A stretch of 64,000 nt of DNA, taken from positions 1 through 64,000 of the forward strand of contig NZ_QGDQ01000022.1 of NCBI RefSeq assembly GCF_003149145.1, given 5' to 3'. Positions within the stretch are counted from its first letter, which is position 1, and each line of letters begins with the position of its first letter. The position numbers and the translations under genes are program-made. The notes under the pieces are model-generated. The model was not told the origin of the DNA. It saw only the letters and a list, made by a program, of their open reading frames with translations, and did not search any database. Shown in pieces: positions 15,918 through 28,098 of this stretch. This DNA is from Quadrisphaera granulorum. Its GTDB lineage: Bacteria > Actinomycetota > Actinomycetes > Actinomycetales > Quadrisphaeraceae.

Positions 15918-17854
15918 CAGCGTTCCAGCTCCTGTCCGTCGGGTCCTCCTGCGCGCCGGTCGGCCGCGGCCAGGGCGTCGGCGGCCCTGACCAGCGCGAG
16001 GTGCGACAGCGCCTGGGGAGTGTTGCCCAGCTGGTGCCCGTCGTGCACGTCGTACTCCTCGGAGAGCAGGCCGACGTCGTTGCGCAGGCCCAGCAGTCGC
16101 CGCATGAGGGCGTGCCCGTCCTCGAGGCGTCCGCTGCGGGCGTACTGCTCCACCAGCCAGAACGAGCACGCGAGGAACGGGTGCTCACCCGGCGGCAGCC
16201 CGTCGGAGGACGCCTCGGTCCGGTACCGGAGCACCAGCCCGTCCGGCATGAGGTCGGACTCGATGGCCGCCACCGTGGCGAGCATCGCCGGGTGGTCGGG
16301 CGCCACGAAACCCACCTGGGGCAGCTGCAGCAGCGAGGCGTCGACCTCGCGGGTGCCGTAGTGCTGCACGAAGCACCCGCGGCCGGGACGGTCCGGCGTG
16401 CCGGTGTCGACACCGTGCTCGAGCACCTCGGCGCGCACCTGGTCGCGCAGGGCCTCCCACTGCTCGACGGGGCCGTCGAGGTCGTGCTCGCGGACGGCGC
16501 GCACGCCGCGGTCCAGCGCCGCCCAGATCATGACCCGCGAGTGCACGTAGTACTGCTCGGCGCCCCGCATCTCCCAGATGCCCGAGTCCTTGCGGGCGGT
16601 GTGGGAGACCACGAAGTCGAGCAGGGCCCGCTGCATCGGCCAGGAGAACGCGTCCTCCACGAGCCCCGCGCGCCGGGCGGCGTCCAGCGCGACCATCACC
16701 TCGCCGAGCACGTCGGCCTGGTACTGCTCCACGGCACCGTTGCCGATCCGCACCGGCTTCGCGCCGCCGAACCCGGGCAGGTGGGCGAGCTCGCGCTCGG
16801 GCAGGTCTCGGGCGCCGTCGACGGCGTACATGATCTGCAGGTCCTCGGGGTCGCCCGCGATGGCTCGCAGCAGCCACCCGCGCCACTCGCTGGCCTCCTC
16901 GGTGTACCCGTGCGCCAGGAGGGCCTCGAGCGTGAGTGCCGCATCACGCAGCCAGCAGTAGCGGTAGTCCCAGTTGCGCGTGCCGCCGGGCATCTCCGGC
17001 AGGGATGTGGTGGCCGCCGCGACGATGCCGCCGGTGTCCTCGTGGGTCAGGGCGCGCAGCACCAGCAGAGACCGCACCACCGCACCCGCGTATGGCCCCT
17101 CCGCCGCCGGCCCGTCGCCGCGGGCGGCCCAGTCCTGCCACCAGCGCCGGGTGCTCTCCAGACGCTTCTCGACCTCCATGGGCACCGGGGGCTCGCGGTG
17201 GGAGGGATACCAGGTCAGCACCGTGTCGACCACGTCCCCCGGCGACACCCGGATCATGCCGACGTGCGTGCGCCCCTTCGCCTTCGGCAGCGTGCCGGTG
17301 GTCCGCAGCAGCACCGCGTCGGGGCCGGCGCTCGCCAGCAGACCGCGGGCGTCGTCGCCCTTGCCCCCGATGCGTCGCACCCACGGCACGACGGCGCCGT
17401 ACCCGAAGCGGATCACCAGCTCCTGCCGCAGCACCACGCGGCCGGCCACCCCGACCACGCGGCGCACCAGGTCGGCGCGGCGGTCTCCCATGGGCATGGC
17501 GTCGAGGACGTCGACGACCCCGCCGTCCTCCAGCGTCCACCGCGTGCGCAGCACGAAGGAGTCGCCCACGTACTCCCGGTCCACCGACACCACGGCCGGT
17601 CCGCCGTCGGGCGGCGCGATGGTCCAGTGGCCGTGCTCGGGACCACCCAGCAGCGCGGCGAACGCGGCGGGGGAGTCGAAGCGGGGCAGGCACATCCAGT
17701 CGATCGACCCGCGGTCGCTCACCAGCGCCGCGGTGTGGCAGTCACCGACGAGGGCGTAGTCCTCGATGTGGTGACCTTGCTGCTGGTCTGGCTGCTGGTC
17801 CGGTTGCTGGTCCGGTTGCTGGCCGACCTGGGGGATGGGTGAAGCTGATGGCAC
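15917..17854 (-). CDS. glycoside hydrolase family 15 protein (glucoamylase/trehalase-like)
   Basis: This protein of about 645 residues follows the GH15 pattern: HIEDYALVGDCHTAALV near the N-terminus, then a beta-sandwich region, then an (alpha/alpha)6 barrel containing GTRNWDYRYCWLRDAALT, a GH15 catalytic-domain hallmark. Actinobacterial members include trehalases and alpha-glucosidases. There is no signal peptide, so an intracellular role in trehalose or glycan turnover is likely but unproven. GTG 17854 is chosen; GTG 17869 is possible. The N-terminus has a Gln/Pro/Asp repeat from a 12-bp DNA repeat. It is divergent from the G6PD-like gene with overlapping start regions. Confidence 0.9.
   Translation of the reverse strand: MPSASPIPQVGQQPDQQPDQQPDQQQGHHIEDYALVGDCHTAALVSDRGSIDWMCLPRFDSPAAFAALLGGPEHGHWTIAPPDGGPAVVSVDREYVGDSFVLRTRWTLEDGGVVDVLDAMPMGDRRADLVRRVVGVAGRVVLRQELVIRFGYGAVVPWVRRIGGKGDDARGLLASAGPDAVLLRTTGTLPKAKGRTHVGMIRVSPGDVVDTVLTWYPSHREPPVPMEVEKRLESTRRWWQDWAARGDGPAAEGPYAGAVVRSLLVLRALTHEDTGGIVAAATTSLPEMPGGTRNWDYRYCWLRDAALTLEALLAHGYTEEASEWRGWLLRAIAGDPEDLQIMYAVDGARDLPERELAHLPGFGGAKPVRIGNGAVEQYQADVLGEVMVALDAARRAGLVEDAFSWPMQRALLDFVVSHTARKDSGIWEMRGAEQYYVHSRVMIWAALDRGVRAVREHDLDGPVEQWEALRDQVRAEVLEHGVDTGTPDRPGRGCFVQHYGTREVDASLLQLPQVGFVAPDHPAMLATVAAIESDLMPDGLVLRYRTEASSDGLPPGEHPFLACSFWLVEQYARSGRLEDGHALMRRLLGLRNDVGLLSEEYDVHDGHQLGNTPQALSHLALVRAADALAAADRRAGGPDGQELER
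17780..17823. repeat. 12-bp tandem repeat in the GH15 N-terminal coding region
   Basis: About 3.6 copies of a 12-bp unit (CTGCTGGTCCGG type) encode an in-frame repeat of Gln-Gln-Pro-Asp just before the GH15 domain. Copy number may vary between strains. Confidence 0.85.
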
Positions 17855-17899
17855 CGCGACATCGTGCACCTGACCGCGATCTTCGGCAGGCTGAAGGCC

Positions 17900-19450
17900 G
17901 TGAGCGAGCAGCAGCAGGTCGACGGCCAGGCGACCGGGGGCACGGAGAGCGGTCGTGCAGGTAGCTCCGGGCCGGAGCAGCCCGGCGGAGGCGGTCACGG
18001 CGCGTCCGGCGAACGGGGGCACAGCGGCGGTGACCCGGTGGCCACGCTCCTCGTCCTGGGCGCCAGCGGCGATCTCGCTTCCCGGCTGCTCCTACCGGGG
18101 CTGGCGCGCCTGCTGGTGTCCGATCGCAACGAGGGTCCCGGCCGTCATGAGCACAGCCGCGATGGCCTTCGCCTCGTGGGTGCGGGAGCGGAGGACTGGG
18201 ACGACGACCGGTGGCGCGAGGTCGTCACGAAGGCCTTCGCCGGTGCCCAGGAGCACGGCGACGACAAGGGCTGGGCCGCGGCGTGCGCCGTCCGCGACAC
18301 CAGCCGGTACGCGAAGGTCGACGTCACCGACCCGGACGCCCTCACCGCCCTGATGGCTTCCTGCGAGGCGCCGGTCGCCGTCTACTTCGCGCTGCCGCCG
18401 GGCATCACGGCGAAGGCCTGCGAGAAGCTCGTCGGCCAGCAGCTGCCGGAGAGCACCCGCCTGGTGATGGAGAAGCCGTTCGGCTCCGACGAGGCCTCCG
18501 CCCACCAGCTCAACGAGGTGGTCGCGCAGCTCGTCCCCGAGGAGCACGTGCACCGGGTCGACCACTTCCTCGGCACGTCGACCGTGCTCAACATCTTCGG
18601 GGTGCGGTTCGCCAACCGCCTCTTCGAGCCGACGTGGAACGCCAGCCACGTCGAGCGGGTCGACGTCCTCTACGACGAGGACCTCGGTCTGGAGGGGCGG
18701 GCCCGGTACTACGACAAGGCCGGGGCCCTCAAGGACATGATCCAGAGCCACCTCCTGCAGGTGCTCGCGGTGCTGGCCATGGACGCCCCCGCAGCCCTGG
18801 ACGAGCGCGAGTTCCGCGACCGCAAGGCCCAGGTGCTGCGCGCCACCCGCCTCGCGGGCACGCCCGCCCAGGCCAGCCGCCGCGCGGTCTACACCGCCGG
18901 GCGCATGGGAGACCGCGACCTGCCCGACTACCAGGCCGAGGACGGCGTGGACCCGTCCCGCCAGACCGAGACGCTCGCCGAGGTGGTGCTCCACATCGAC
19001 ACCTGGCGGTGGGCGGGCGTTCCGTTCCGGCTCCGCTCTGGCAAGGGGCTGGGCCGGGCCCGCAAGGAGGCCGTCATCACCTTCAAGCCGGTGCCGCACC
19101 TCGTCGCGGGACTGCACGGCGAGGCTCGCCCGACGCGGCTGCGGCTGTCCTTCAAACCGGGGGTCATCAACCTCGACCTCATGGTGAACGCCGAGGGCGA
19201 CCCGTTCGACCTCGAGGAGACCACCCTGACGGCACAGCTGGGCGACTCCGAGCTGCCCGCTTACGGCGAGGTGCTCGCGGGCGTCCTCGACGGAGACCCG
19301 CTGCTGTCCGTGCGTGGCGACACCGCCGAGGACTGCTGGCGCATCCTCGCGCCGGTCATCGCCGCGTGGGAGGCCGACGAGGTGCCGCTGGAGACCTACC
19401 CCGCCGGCAGCGACGGACCGGAGCCGACCGAGGCCTTCCCCGCGGTGTGA
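17900..19450 (+). CDS. glucose-6-phosphate dehydrogenase-like protein (divergent paralog)
   Basis: This is a G6PD-family oxidoreductase paralogous to the zwf at 41.2 kb. The NADP-binding loop is [19 protein letters not shown] and the active-site region reads [13 protein letters not shown], followed by [13 protein letters not shown]. Compared with the family motifs GDLAKxK and R(I/V)DHYLGKE, the lysine of the dinucleotide loop and the phosphate-binding lysine of GKE are both replaced (S and T). The Asp-His pair and the catalytic-type His in MIQSHLLQ remain. The substrate may differ from glucose 6-phosphate. The start is uncertain: GTG 17864, 17900 or 18038; the first 45 residues are low-complexity. 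It is divergent from the GH15-MBL pair. Confidence 0.88.
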   Translation: MSEQQQVDGQATGGTESGRAGSSGPEQPGGGGHGASGERGHSGGDPVATLLVLGASGDLASRLLLPGLARLLVSDRNEGPGRHEHSRDGLRLVGAGAEDWDDDRWREVVTKAFAGAQEHGDDKGWAAACAVRDTSRYAKVDVTDPDALTALMASCEAPVAVYFALPPGITAKACEKLVGQQLPESTRLVMEKPFGSDEASAHQLNEVVAQLVPEEHVHRVDHFLGTSTVLNIFGVRFANRLFEPTWNASHVERVDVLYDEDLGLEGRARYYDKAGALKDMIQSHLLQVLAVLAMDAPAALDEREFRDRKAQVLRATRLAGTPAQASRRAVYTAGRMGDRDLPDYQAEDGVDPSRQTETLAEVVLHIDTWRWAGVPFRLRSGKGLGRARKEAVITFKPVPHLVAGLHGEARPTRLRLSFKPGVINLDLMVNAEGDPFDLEETTLTAQLGDSELPAYGEVLAGVLDGDPLLSVRGDTAEDCWRILAPVIAAWEADEVPLETYPAGSDGPEPTEAFPAV

Positions 19451-19484
19451 CGTCGCGCTCGGTCGCGCTGTCGGTGGTGCGACC

Positions 19485-19490
19485 TACAGT
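19485..19490 (+). promoter_or_regulatory. -10 element of uvrA, leaderless configuration
   Basis: TACAGT ends eight bases before GTG 19499. No Shine-Dalgarno sequence is present. Confidence 0.55.
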
Positions 19491-19498
19491 TGACGACC

Positions 19499-22434
<2,936 letters not shown>

Positions 22435-22438
<4 letters not shown>

Positions 22439-23016
22439 CGACGGAACTGCAGACAGCCGAGTCCCGCTCCGCCATGACTGATCGTGCCGACGCCACCGTG
22501 CCAAGTGCTTCTGCGCCGAGTGCTTCGGCGACCGACTCACGGATGCTCCCCTGTTCCCGCCGCGCGCTGCTGCAGCGCGCTGGAGTGGGTGGGGCTGCAC
22601 TCGGCGCGGTCGGCCTGCTCGCGGCGTGCGGTGGCACGGGCGAGCCCGCGGCCCCGGGGGGCGACACTGCGTCCGGTGGTACCGGCGAGGCGAGTAGTGC
22701 CGCCGGGTCGGGCGGGGGCTCGGGGGCCTCGGTCGCCGCGTCGGAGGTGCCCGAGGGCACGGCCGTCGTCGTCGATGCGGGCGGTGAGAAGGTCGTCCTG
22801 GCCCAGCCGAGCGCCGGGCAGTACGTCGCGTTCTCCGCGGTGTGCACCCACGCCGGCGGCATCGTCCAGGCCGACAGCGGCACCGAGGTCCGCTGCCCCC
22901 TGCACGGCAGCGTCTTCGACGCCGGCGACGGCGGCGCGGTAACGCAGGGTCCGGCTACCGCTCCGCTGCCGTCGCTGACGGTGACCCCGAACGGCGACCA
23001 GCTCGTCATCGGCTGA
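22435..23016 (+). CDS. Tat-type secreted Rieske [2Fe-2S] lipoprotein
   Basis: This 193-residue protein has a twin-arginine-like signal ([11 protein letters not shown], about residues 40-50), a hydrophobic stretch and a lipobox ending LLAAC, then a Gly/Ser/Ala linker. The C-terminal domain has the Rieske ligands CTH and CPLH in AVCTHAGG and [11 protein letters not shown] folded Fe-S protein would need Tat export, matching the RR motif. It would sit on the outer face of the membrane as an electron carrier; partners are not visible nearby. The ATG overlaps the uvrA stop (ATGA). Confidence 0.93.
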
Positions 23017-23021
23017 CAGGA

Positions 23022-23053
23022 CGCCCTGGCGCCTCGGGCGGCGCCTCAGGGCG
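23022..23053. terminator. hairpin between convergent genes
   Basis: A 12-bp stem with a 2-nt bulge (arms 23022-23033 and 23040-23053) lies between the stop codons of the Rieske gene and the beta-propeller gene, suiting bidirectional termination. Confidence 0.6.
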
Positions 23054-23057
23054 CGCG

Positions 23058-24698
23058 TCAGGTGGTGCCGGGGTCCCGTCCGGTGCTCGACCCGTTGCTC
23101 GCCCGGCTGCTCGACGCGCGCAGCCGGGCGGCTGCGCTTCGACCTGCGGCGGCAGCTGCGGCCACGGCCAGTGCCACACCGCCCGCCAGCGCCGCCACGG
23201 CGGCGATGCGGAGCGCGAGGTCGCCGCGCCCGTGGTCCCACGCCGTCGTTGGCGCCGCCCCCGGCCGCTGGAGGGACCCTGCCAGCACCGCCGAGGGCAC
23301 CTGAAGGCGCGACACCGCGAAGTTGCCCGACGTCGGGATCGCCGAGAGCCGGGTGCGCTCGCCGGTGTCCACGTTCACGGCGATGATCGGCACGGGGTCG
23401 GTCTCGGTCCCTTCGGTGTCGGCGCTCACCGCAACGACGACGGTCCGCGCTCCGGCCCACCCCAGGAACGCCATGTACCCTCGGCCGTCGGGAAGGCAGT
23501 GCGGCGCTGGCGACGCCGCGCCGCCGGTGGGAACCAGGACCAGGCCGGTCGCCGGCACAGTGATTCCCTCTCCTGGCGCGCGGGGAGGGATGACGTCGGA
23601 GCCGCGGTAGGGGCAGGTCCCCGACGTCGCCAGGAGGGCTCCATCGGGTGACCAGGCGTTCGGCCCGGCGGGGAACGGGAGCGTCCACGGGGCGGCAGCC
23701 GGTGCGCCGGCCGAACCGTCCTCCGGCGCGGCGGCGCCGAGCTTCGTCACCACCCCGGCTTCGTCCGTGAGGAGCAGCGAGCGGCCGTCGGGCGTCCACT
23801 CCGCTGCCTCGACGAGCTCCGGGGCGCCGGCGAGCGCGGGTCCTGCCGAGCCGTCGGCGTTCAGGACCACCGGGGTGCCTGCGGGCGGGCCGCCGTCGCC
23901 GCCGTAGGGATTGAACCCGGCCGCCAGCACCAGGGCGACCAGCTGCCGCCCGTCCGGCGACCACGCTACGGGGAGCACCGCGCCGCTGCCGAGCACCCGG
24001 CTGCGGACGACCTCACCGGTACGCAGGTCCTGGATCGCGACGTCGGCTCGCTCGGCGTCGTAACGACCGACCGCCACGCGCGTGCCGTCGGGTGACAGGA
24101 GCATCGCGCCCGGGTCTCCCTGGGCACCCTCGCCTCGCCCCTCGGCGAGGTCGAGACGGCGGACCGAGCCTCCGGCACCCACCACGACCGCCTGGGGGAA
24201 GTCGGCGAACTCGACGCCGTACCCCTGCTGGTAGAGGGCCAGCGCCGTGCCCGGCGGCGACGAGGAGACGGACTCCGTCGCGTAGGAGTATCCGGGCAGC
24301 TGCCGGGGCAGCCCGGCGGCCAGCGCCTCCGGCCCCACCGTGCTTGCCGTCGTTGCGGGCAGGAGCGCCAGTGTTGTCCCGACGACGAGCACCACCAGCC
24401 CGGCGGTCCTCCCCGGAGCGCGGCGAGCTGCCCGCGCGCCAGCGGTCGCCCGCGCTCCCGCGGCGGCTCGGAGCAGGTCGGCGCGCTCGGCGGACGTGGC
24501 GCGCTGCTGACCTTCCGCAGCGGCGTCGAGGAGGACGGCCAGGACCTCCTCCTCGCGCCGGCGGCGCCAGTCGCGGGGGAAGAGGCGCAGCCACCGGCGG
24601 TAGGACGTCTCCAGCGGCTCCTGCGGCGACGCCTGCTGCGGCTCCGAGGGGGAGGAAGGTGAGGAGGACGACGACGAGCGGGCGCCGCGGCGGTTCAC
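23058..24698 (-). CDS. membrane-anchored beta-propeller (WD40/PD40-like) protein
   Basis: This protein of about 546 residues starts with a cytoplasmic Arg-rich segment (RRWLRLFPRDWRRRREEEVL), similar to the short helical domain found in proteins next to PadR regulators. A membrane helix follows (about residues 95-117), then an extracytoplasmic region with repeated propeller-like turns: MLLSPDGTRVAVG, AWSPDGRQLVAL, EWTPDGRSLLLT, AWSPDGALLATSG. A second helix lies near the C-terminus. The GTG start overlaps the upstream padR stop by four bases, so the two are co-translated. The function is unknown; sensing or protein binding at the cell surface is possible. Confidence 0.8.
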   Translation of the reverse strand: MNRRGARSSSSSSPSSPSEPQQASPQEPLETSYRRWLRLFPRDWRRRREEEVLAVLLDAAAEGQQRATSAERADLLRAAAGARATAGARAARRAPGRTAGLVVLVVGTTLALLPATTASTVGPEALAAGLPRQLPGYSYATESVSSSPPGTALALYQQGYGVEFADFPQAVVVGAGGSVRRLDLAEGRGEGAQGDPGAMLLSPDGTRVAVGRYDAERADVAIQDLRTGEVVRSRVLGSGAVLPVAWSPDGRQLVALVLAAGFNPYGGDGGPPAGTPVVLNADGSAGPALAGAPELVEAAEWTPDGRSLLLTDEAGVVTKLGAAAPEDGSAGAPAAAPWTLPFPAGPNAWSPDGALLATSGTCPYRGSDVIPPRAPGEGITVPATGLVLVPTGGAASPAPHCLPDGRGYMAFLGWAGARTVVVAVSADTEGTETDPVPIIAVNVDTGERTRLSAIPTSGNFAVSRLQVPSAVLAGSLQRPGAAPTTAWDHGRGDLALRIAAVAALAGGVALAVAAAAAAGRSAAARLRASSSRASNGSSTGRDPGTT

Positions 24699-25036
24699 GA
24701 GGTCCACCCCAGGGCGCCGCGACGGCCCAGCCGGGCCAGCGCGGCGGCGCTCTGCTGCTGGCGGCGACTCGCCTCGGCGGCGAGCACTCCGGCGCCGTCC
24801 TCGGTGAGCCGGTAGCTGCGCCGCAGCCGTGAGTCGACCACCTCCTCGGAGGCCACCTCCACCAGACCGCGCTCGGCCAGCCGCTCGAGCGCCCCGTAGA
24901 GGGTTCCGACCCCGAGGCGTACGGAGCCGCAGGACGTGGTCTCGACGTCCTTGAGGATCGCGTACCCGTGCAGCGGTCCCGCGGCGAGCGCGGTGAGGAC
25001 GAGGAAGGAGGGCTCCTGGAGCCCGGTCCGTGGCAC
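24695..25036 (-). CDS. PadR family transcriptional regulator
   Basis: This 113-residue PadR-type winged-helix repressor reads EPSFLVLTALAAGPLHGYAI, then LGVGTLYGALERLAERGLVE and SRLRRSYRLTEDGAGVL, the complete family pattern. It probably controls its own operon with the overlapping beta-propeller gene. GTG 25036 is the first start that gives a normal-length PadR. ATACT-N11-AGTAT lies directly upstream and is a candidate operator. The effector is unknown. Confidence 0.92.
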   Translation of the reverse strand: MPRTGLQEPSFLVLTALAAGPLHGYAILKDVETTSCGSVRLGVGTLYGALERLAERGLVEVASEEVVDSRLRRSYRLTEDGAGVLAAEASRRQQQSAAALARLGRRGALGWTS

Positions 25037-25046
25037 GATCGCGAAG

Positions 25047-25067
25047 ATACTCCTGTTGCCGAAGTAT
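25047..25067. promoter_or_regulatory. candidate PadR operator in a divergent promoter
   Basis: ATACT and AGTAT form an inverted repeat with 11 bases between them, in an AT-rich patch between padR (minus) and the large glucosidase gene (plus). PadR proteins bind short inverted repeats near their own promoters. One dimer here could control both directions. Confidence 0.5.
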
Positions 25068-25090
25068 GAACGCGCGCGGGTCGTGGGCCG

Positions 25091-28063
25091 ATGACCACGC
25101 GCTCGGCGTGCAGGTGGCAGGGTGTCTCCGTGCCCCCCGCTTCCTCCGGTGGTCCTGCCGCCGGCGCCGCTCGCGACGCCGCCGCGACCGCAGCGACCGG
25201 TCTGCCAGACCTCCCGCCCGCTGACGCGACGCCCGCCGCGACCCCAGGTGTGACGCCAGGCCCGATTGCGGGTGCCGTCCCCGCCGCGACTCCAGGTGCG
25301 GCCTCGGCTGCCGGCGCGGACGCGCCGGCGGGTCTTCCCGTCGACGAGACGGCGGCGCCCATCGGCCACCACGCCGAGCCCGCCTCGCCCCCACCGACCG
25401 CGGAGCACGCCCGCCTGGCCGAGTGCACCGGGTCGGCTGGCCCGTGGCGCCTGTGGGGTCCCTACCTGGCCGGTCGCCAGTGGGGGACCGTCCGCGAGGA
25501 CTACTCCCAGGACGGCGACGCCTGGCGCTTCTTCCCCTTCGACCACGCGCGGTCGCGCGCCTACCGCTGGGGCGAGGACGGCCTGGGCGGCTTCTGCGAC
25601 AGGTTCGGCTTCCTCAACCTCGCCGTCGCCCTGTGGAACGGCAAGGACCCGTTCCTCAAGGAGCGCCTGTTCGGCCTCACCAACGAGGAGGGCAACCACG
25701 GCGAGGACGCCAAGGAGCACTGGTGGGCCGTCGACGGCACCCCCACCCACTCCTGGGCGCAGTGGCTCTACCGCTACCCGCAGGCGGAGTTCCCCTACGC
25801 GCGGCTGCGTGAGGAGAACGCGCGCCGGGGCCGCCACGAGCGGGAGTTCGAGCTCGCCGACACCGGCGTGCTCGACGAGAGCCGGTTCTTCGACGTCACG
25901 GTGACCTATGCCAAGGCGGCCCCGGACGACGTGTGCGTCGTCATCGAGGCCACCAACCACGGCCCCGAGGCCGCGCCGCTGCACCTGCTCCCGCAGCTGT
26001 GGTTCCGCAACACCTGGTCGTGGGGGCGCGACATGCGCCGCGGCGTGATCACGCAGCTCCTCGCCCCGACGCTGACGGTGCCGGGCCTGGAGGCCGTCGA
26101 GGCCGAGCACGGCTACCTGGGCCGCTACGTGCTGGCCGCCGAGGGGTCACCGGCGGTGCTCTTCTGCGACAACGAGACCAACGCCGGGCTGCTCTTCGAC
26201 GACAAGCGCGCCAGTGCGCGCTACCCCAAGGACGGCATCGACAGGGCCGTGGTGCAGGGAGACTCCTCCGGCATCAACCCCGCCGACACCGGGACCAAGG
26301 CCGCGTTCTGGTACCACTGGAAGAGCGTCGCCCCCGGTGAGACCGTCACCGTGCGCCTGCGCCTGACCCCGTCCGACCCGACAGCGAGCACGTTCGGTCG
26401 CAGCTTCGACGACGTCGTCGCCAATCGTCGCGCCGAGGCCGACGAGTTCTACACCACCGTCATCGACCCGTCCCTGCCCGCCGCCGACCGGCACATCGCG
26501 CGCCGCGCCTACGCCGGTCTGCTCTGGACCAAGCAGCTGTACCGCTTCGACGTGGCGCAGTGGCTCGACGGAGACCCGGTCGCGCCCGCACCCGCCGAGC
26601 GGGAGGCCACGGGGCGGCGCAACACCACCTGGCGCCACGTCGCCCTGGCCGACGTCATCTCCATGCCCGACGAGTGGGAGTACCCCTGGTTCGCGGCCTG
26701 GGACACCGCCTTCCACACCATCCCCCTGGCGCACGTCGACCCCGACTTCGCCAAGGAGCAGCTGGTGCTCATGTGCCGCGAGTGGGCGATGCACCCCAAC
26801 GGCCAGCTCCCCGCCTACGAGTGGGAGTTCGGCGACGTCAACCCGCCCGTGCACGCCTGGGCCGCCTGGCACGTCTACCGGATCGACGGCTACCGCGACC
26901 GCGACTTCCTCATCCGCGTCTTCACCAAGCTCCTGCTGAACTTCTCGTGGTGGGTCAACCGCAAGGACGCCTCCGGCTCGAACCTCTTCGAGGGCGGCTT
27001 CCTGGGGATGGACAACATCGCCCTGTTCGACAGGTCCGCGCCGCTGCCGCCCGGGTACCGGCTGGAGCAGTCCGACGCCACCAGCTGGATGGCGTTCTAC
27101 TGCCAGCAGATGTTCAAGATCGCTCTCGAGCTCAGCCGGCACGACAAGGCCTGGGACGACACCGCCACGAAGTTCCTCGAGCACTTCCTGTCCATCGCCG
27201 AGGCGATGAACAGCTTCGGTACGCGGGGCGCGAAGCTCTGGCACGACGACGACGGCTTCTTCTACGACGTCCTCGTCGACCCCTCCGGTCACGCCGAGCC
27301 GCTGCGCGTGCGTTCCATGGTCGGCCTGCTGCCGATCCTCGGGGCCACCGAGGTGCCCTCGTGGATCTCCACCGAGTGCCCCGACGTCACCACCCGGCTG
27401 CGGTGGCTCCAGCGACGCCGGCCCGAGGTCATGGGTCCGCTGCGCTCGCGGTCCGGACCCGACGGACGGCGGATGCTCCTGTCGCTGGTGGGCCCCGAGC
27501 GGCTGCGCCGGATCCTCCAGCGGATGTTCGACACCGAGGAGTTCTGGAGCCCGTACGGCATCCGCTCGCTGTCGCGCTCGACGGGGCAGGTGTACGCCAA
27601 TGTGGGCGGCCGTGACGTGTCGCTGGAGTACGAGCCGGGGGAGAGCCGCACCGGGCTCTTCGGCGGCAACTCCAACTGGCGCGGCCCGATCTGGTTCCCG
27701 GTGAACGTGCTGCTGGCCGACAAGCTGCGGACCATGGGCCGCCACTACGGCGACACCTTCACCATCGAGGTGCCCACAGGCTCCGGCAACGTGGTGACCC
27801 TCGACCAGGCCGCTGACCTCATCGACGGTGGCCTCACGGCCCTGTTCCGCCCCGACCCCGGCAAGGGCGGGCGGCGCCCCGCCGACGGAGACCGCATCGA
27901 GGCCAGCGACTCCCCGCTGTGGCGTGACCAGGTGACCTTCAGCGAGTTCTTCGACGGCGACACCGGCGAGGGCCTCGGCGCCACGCACCAGACAGGGTGG
28001 ACGGCGCTCGTCGCGCACCTGCTCAACCCGCGCCTGCCCGCGGACCCGCGCCGCATGGGCTGA
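25091..28063 (+). CDS. large GH63/MGH1-type glycoside hydrolase (glucosidase-like)
   Basis: This protein of up to 990 residues has a C-terminal (alpha/alpha)6-barrel glucosidase domain of the GH63/mannosylglycerate-hydrolase-like clan: WEYPWFAAWDTAFH near residue 530, NGQLPAYEWEFGDVNPPVHAWA, and GGNSNWRGPIWFPVN. The first 110 residues are Ala/Pro/Gly low-complexity with no clear signal peptide. ATG 25091 and GTG 25130 are both possible; the latter has GGCAGGG seven bases upstream. Its natural substrate is unknown; hydrolysis of an alpha-glucoside or compatible-solute glycoside is plausible. The promoter region is shared with padR. Confidence 0.88.
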   Translation: MTTRSACRWQGVSVPPASSGGPAAGAARDAAATAATGLPDLPPADATPAATPGVTPGPIAGAVPAATPGAASAAGADAPAGLPVDETAAPIGHHAEPASPPPTAEHARLAECTGSAGPWRLWGPYLAGRQWGTVREDYSQDGDAWRFFPFDHARSRAYRWGEDGLGGFCDRFGFLNLAVALWNGKDPFLKERLFGLTNEEGNHGEDAKEHWWAVDGTPTHSWAQWLYRYPQAEFPYARLREENARRGRHEREFELADTGVLDESRFFDVTVTYAKAAPDDVCVVIEATNHGPEAAPLHLLPQLWFRNTWSWGRDMRRGVITQLLAPTLTVPGLEAVEAEHGYLGRYVLAAEGSPAVLFCDNETNAGLLFDDKRASARYPKDGIDRAVVQGDSSGINPADTGTKAAFWYHWKSVAPGETVTVRLRLTPSDPTASTFGRSFDDVVANRRAEADEFYTTVIDPSLPAADRHIARRAYAGLLWTKQLYRFDVAQWLDGDPVAPAPAEREATGRRNTTWRHVALADVISMPDEWEYPWFAAWDTAFHTIPLAHVDPDFAKEQLVLMCREWAMHPNGQLPAYEWEFGDVNPPVHAWAAWHVYRIDGYRDRDFLIRVFTKLLLNFSWWVNRKDASGSNLFEGGFLGMDNIALFDRSAPLPPGYRLEQSDATSWMAFYCQQMFKIALELSRHDKAWDDTATKFLEHFLSIAEAMNSFGTRGAKLWHDDDGFFYDVLVDPSGHAEPLRVRSMVGLLPILGATEVPSWISTECPDVTTRLRWLQRRRPEVMGPLRSRSGPDGRRMLLSLVGPERLRRILQRMFDTEEFWSPYGIRSLSRSTGQVYANVGGRDVSLEYEPGESRTGLFGGNSNWRGPIWFPVNVLLADKLRTMGRHYGDTFTIEVPTGSGNVVTLDQAADLIDGGLTALFRPDPGKGGRRPADGDRIEASDSPLWRDQVTFSEFFDGDTGEGLGATHQTGWTALVAHLLNPRLPADPRRMG

Positions 28064-28098
28064 CCGGCGGCAGGGGGTGGCGGCGGAGGAGTCGGAGC

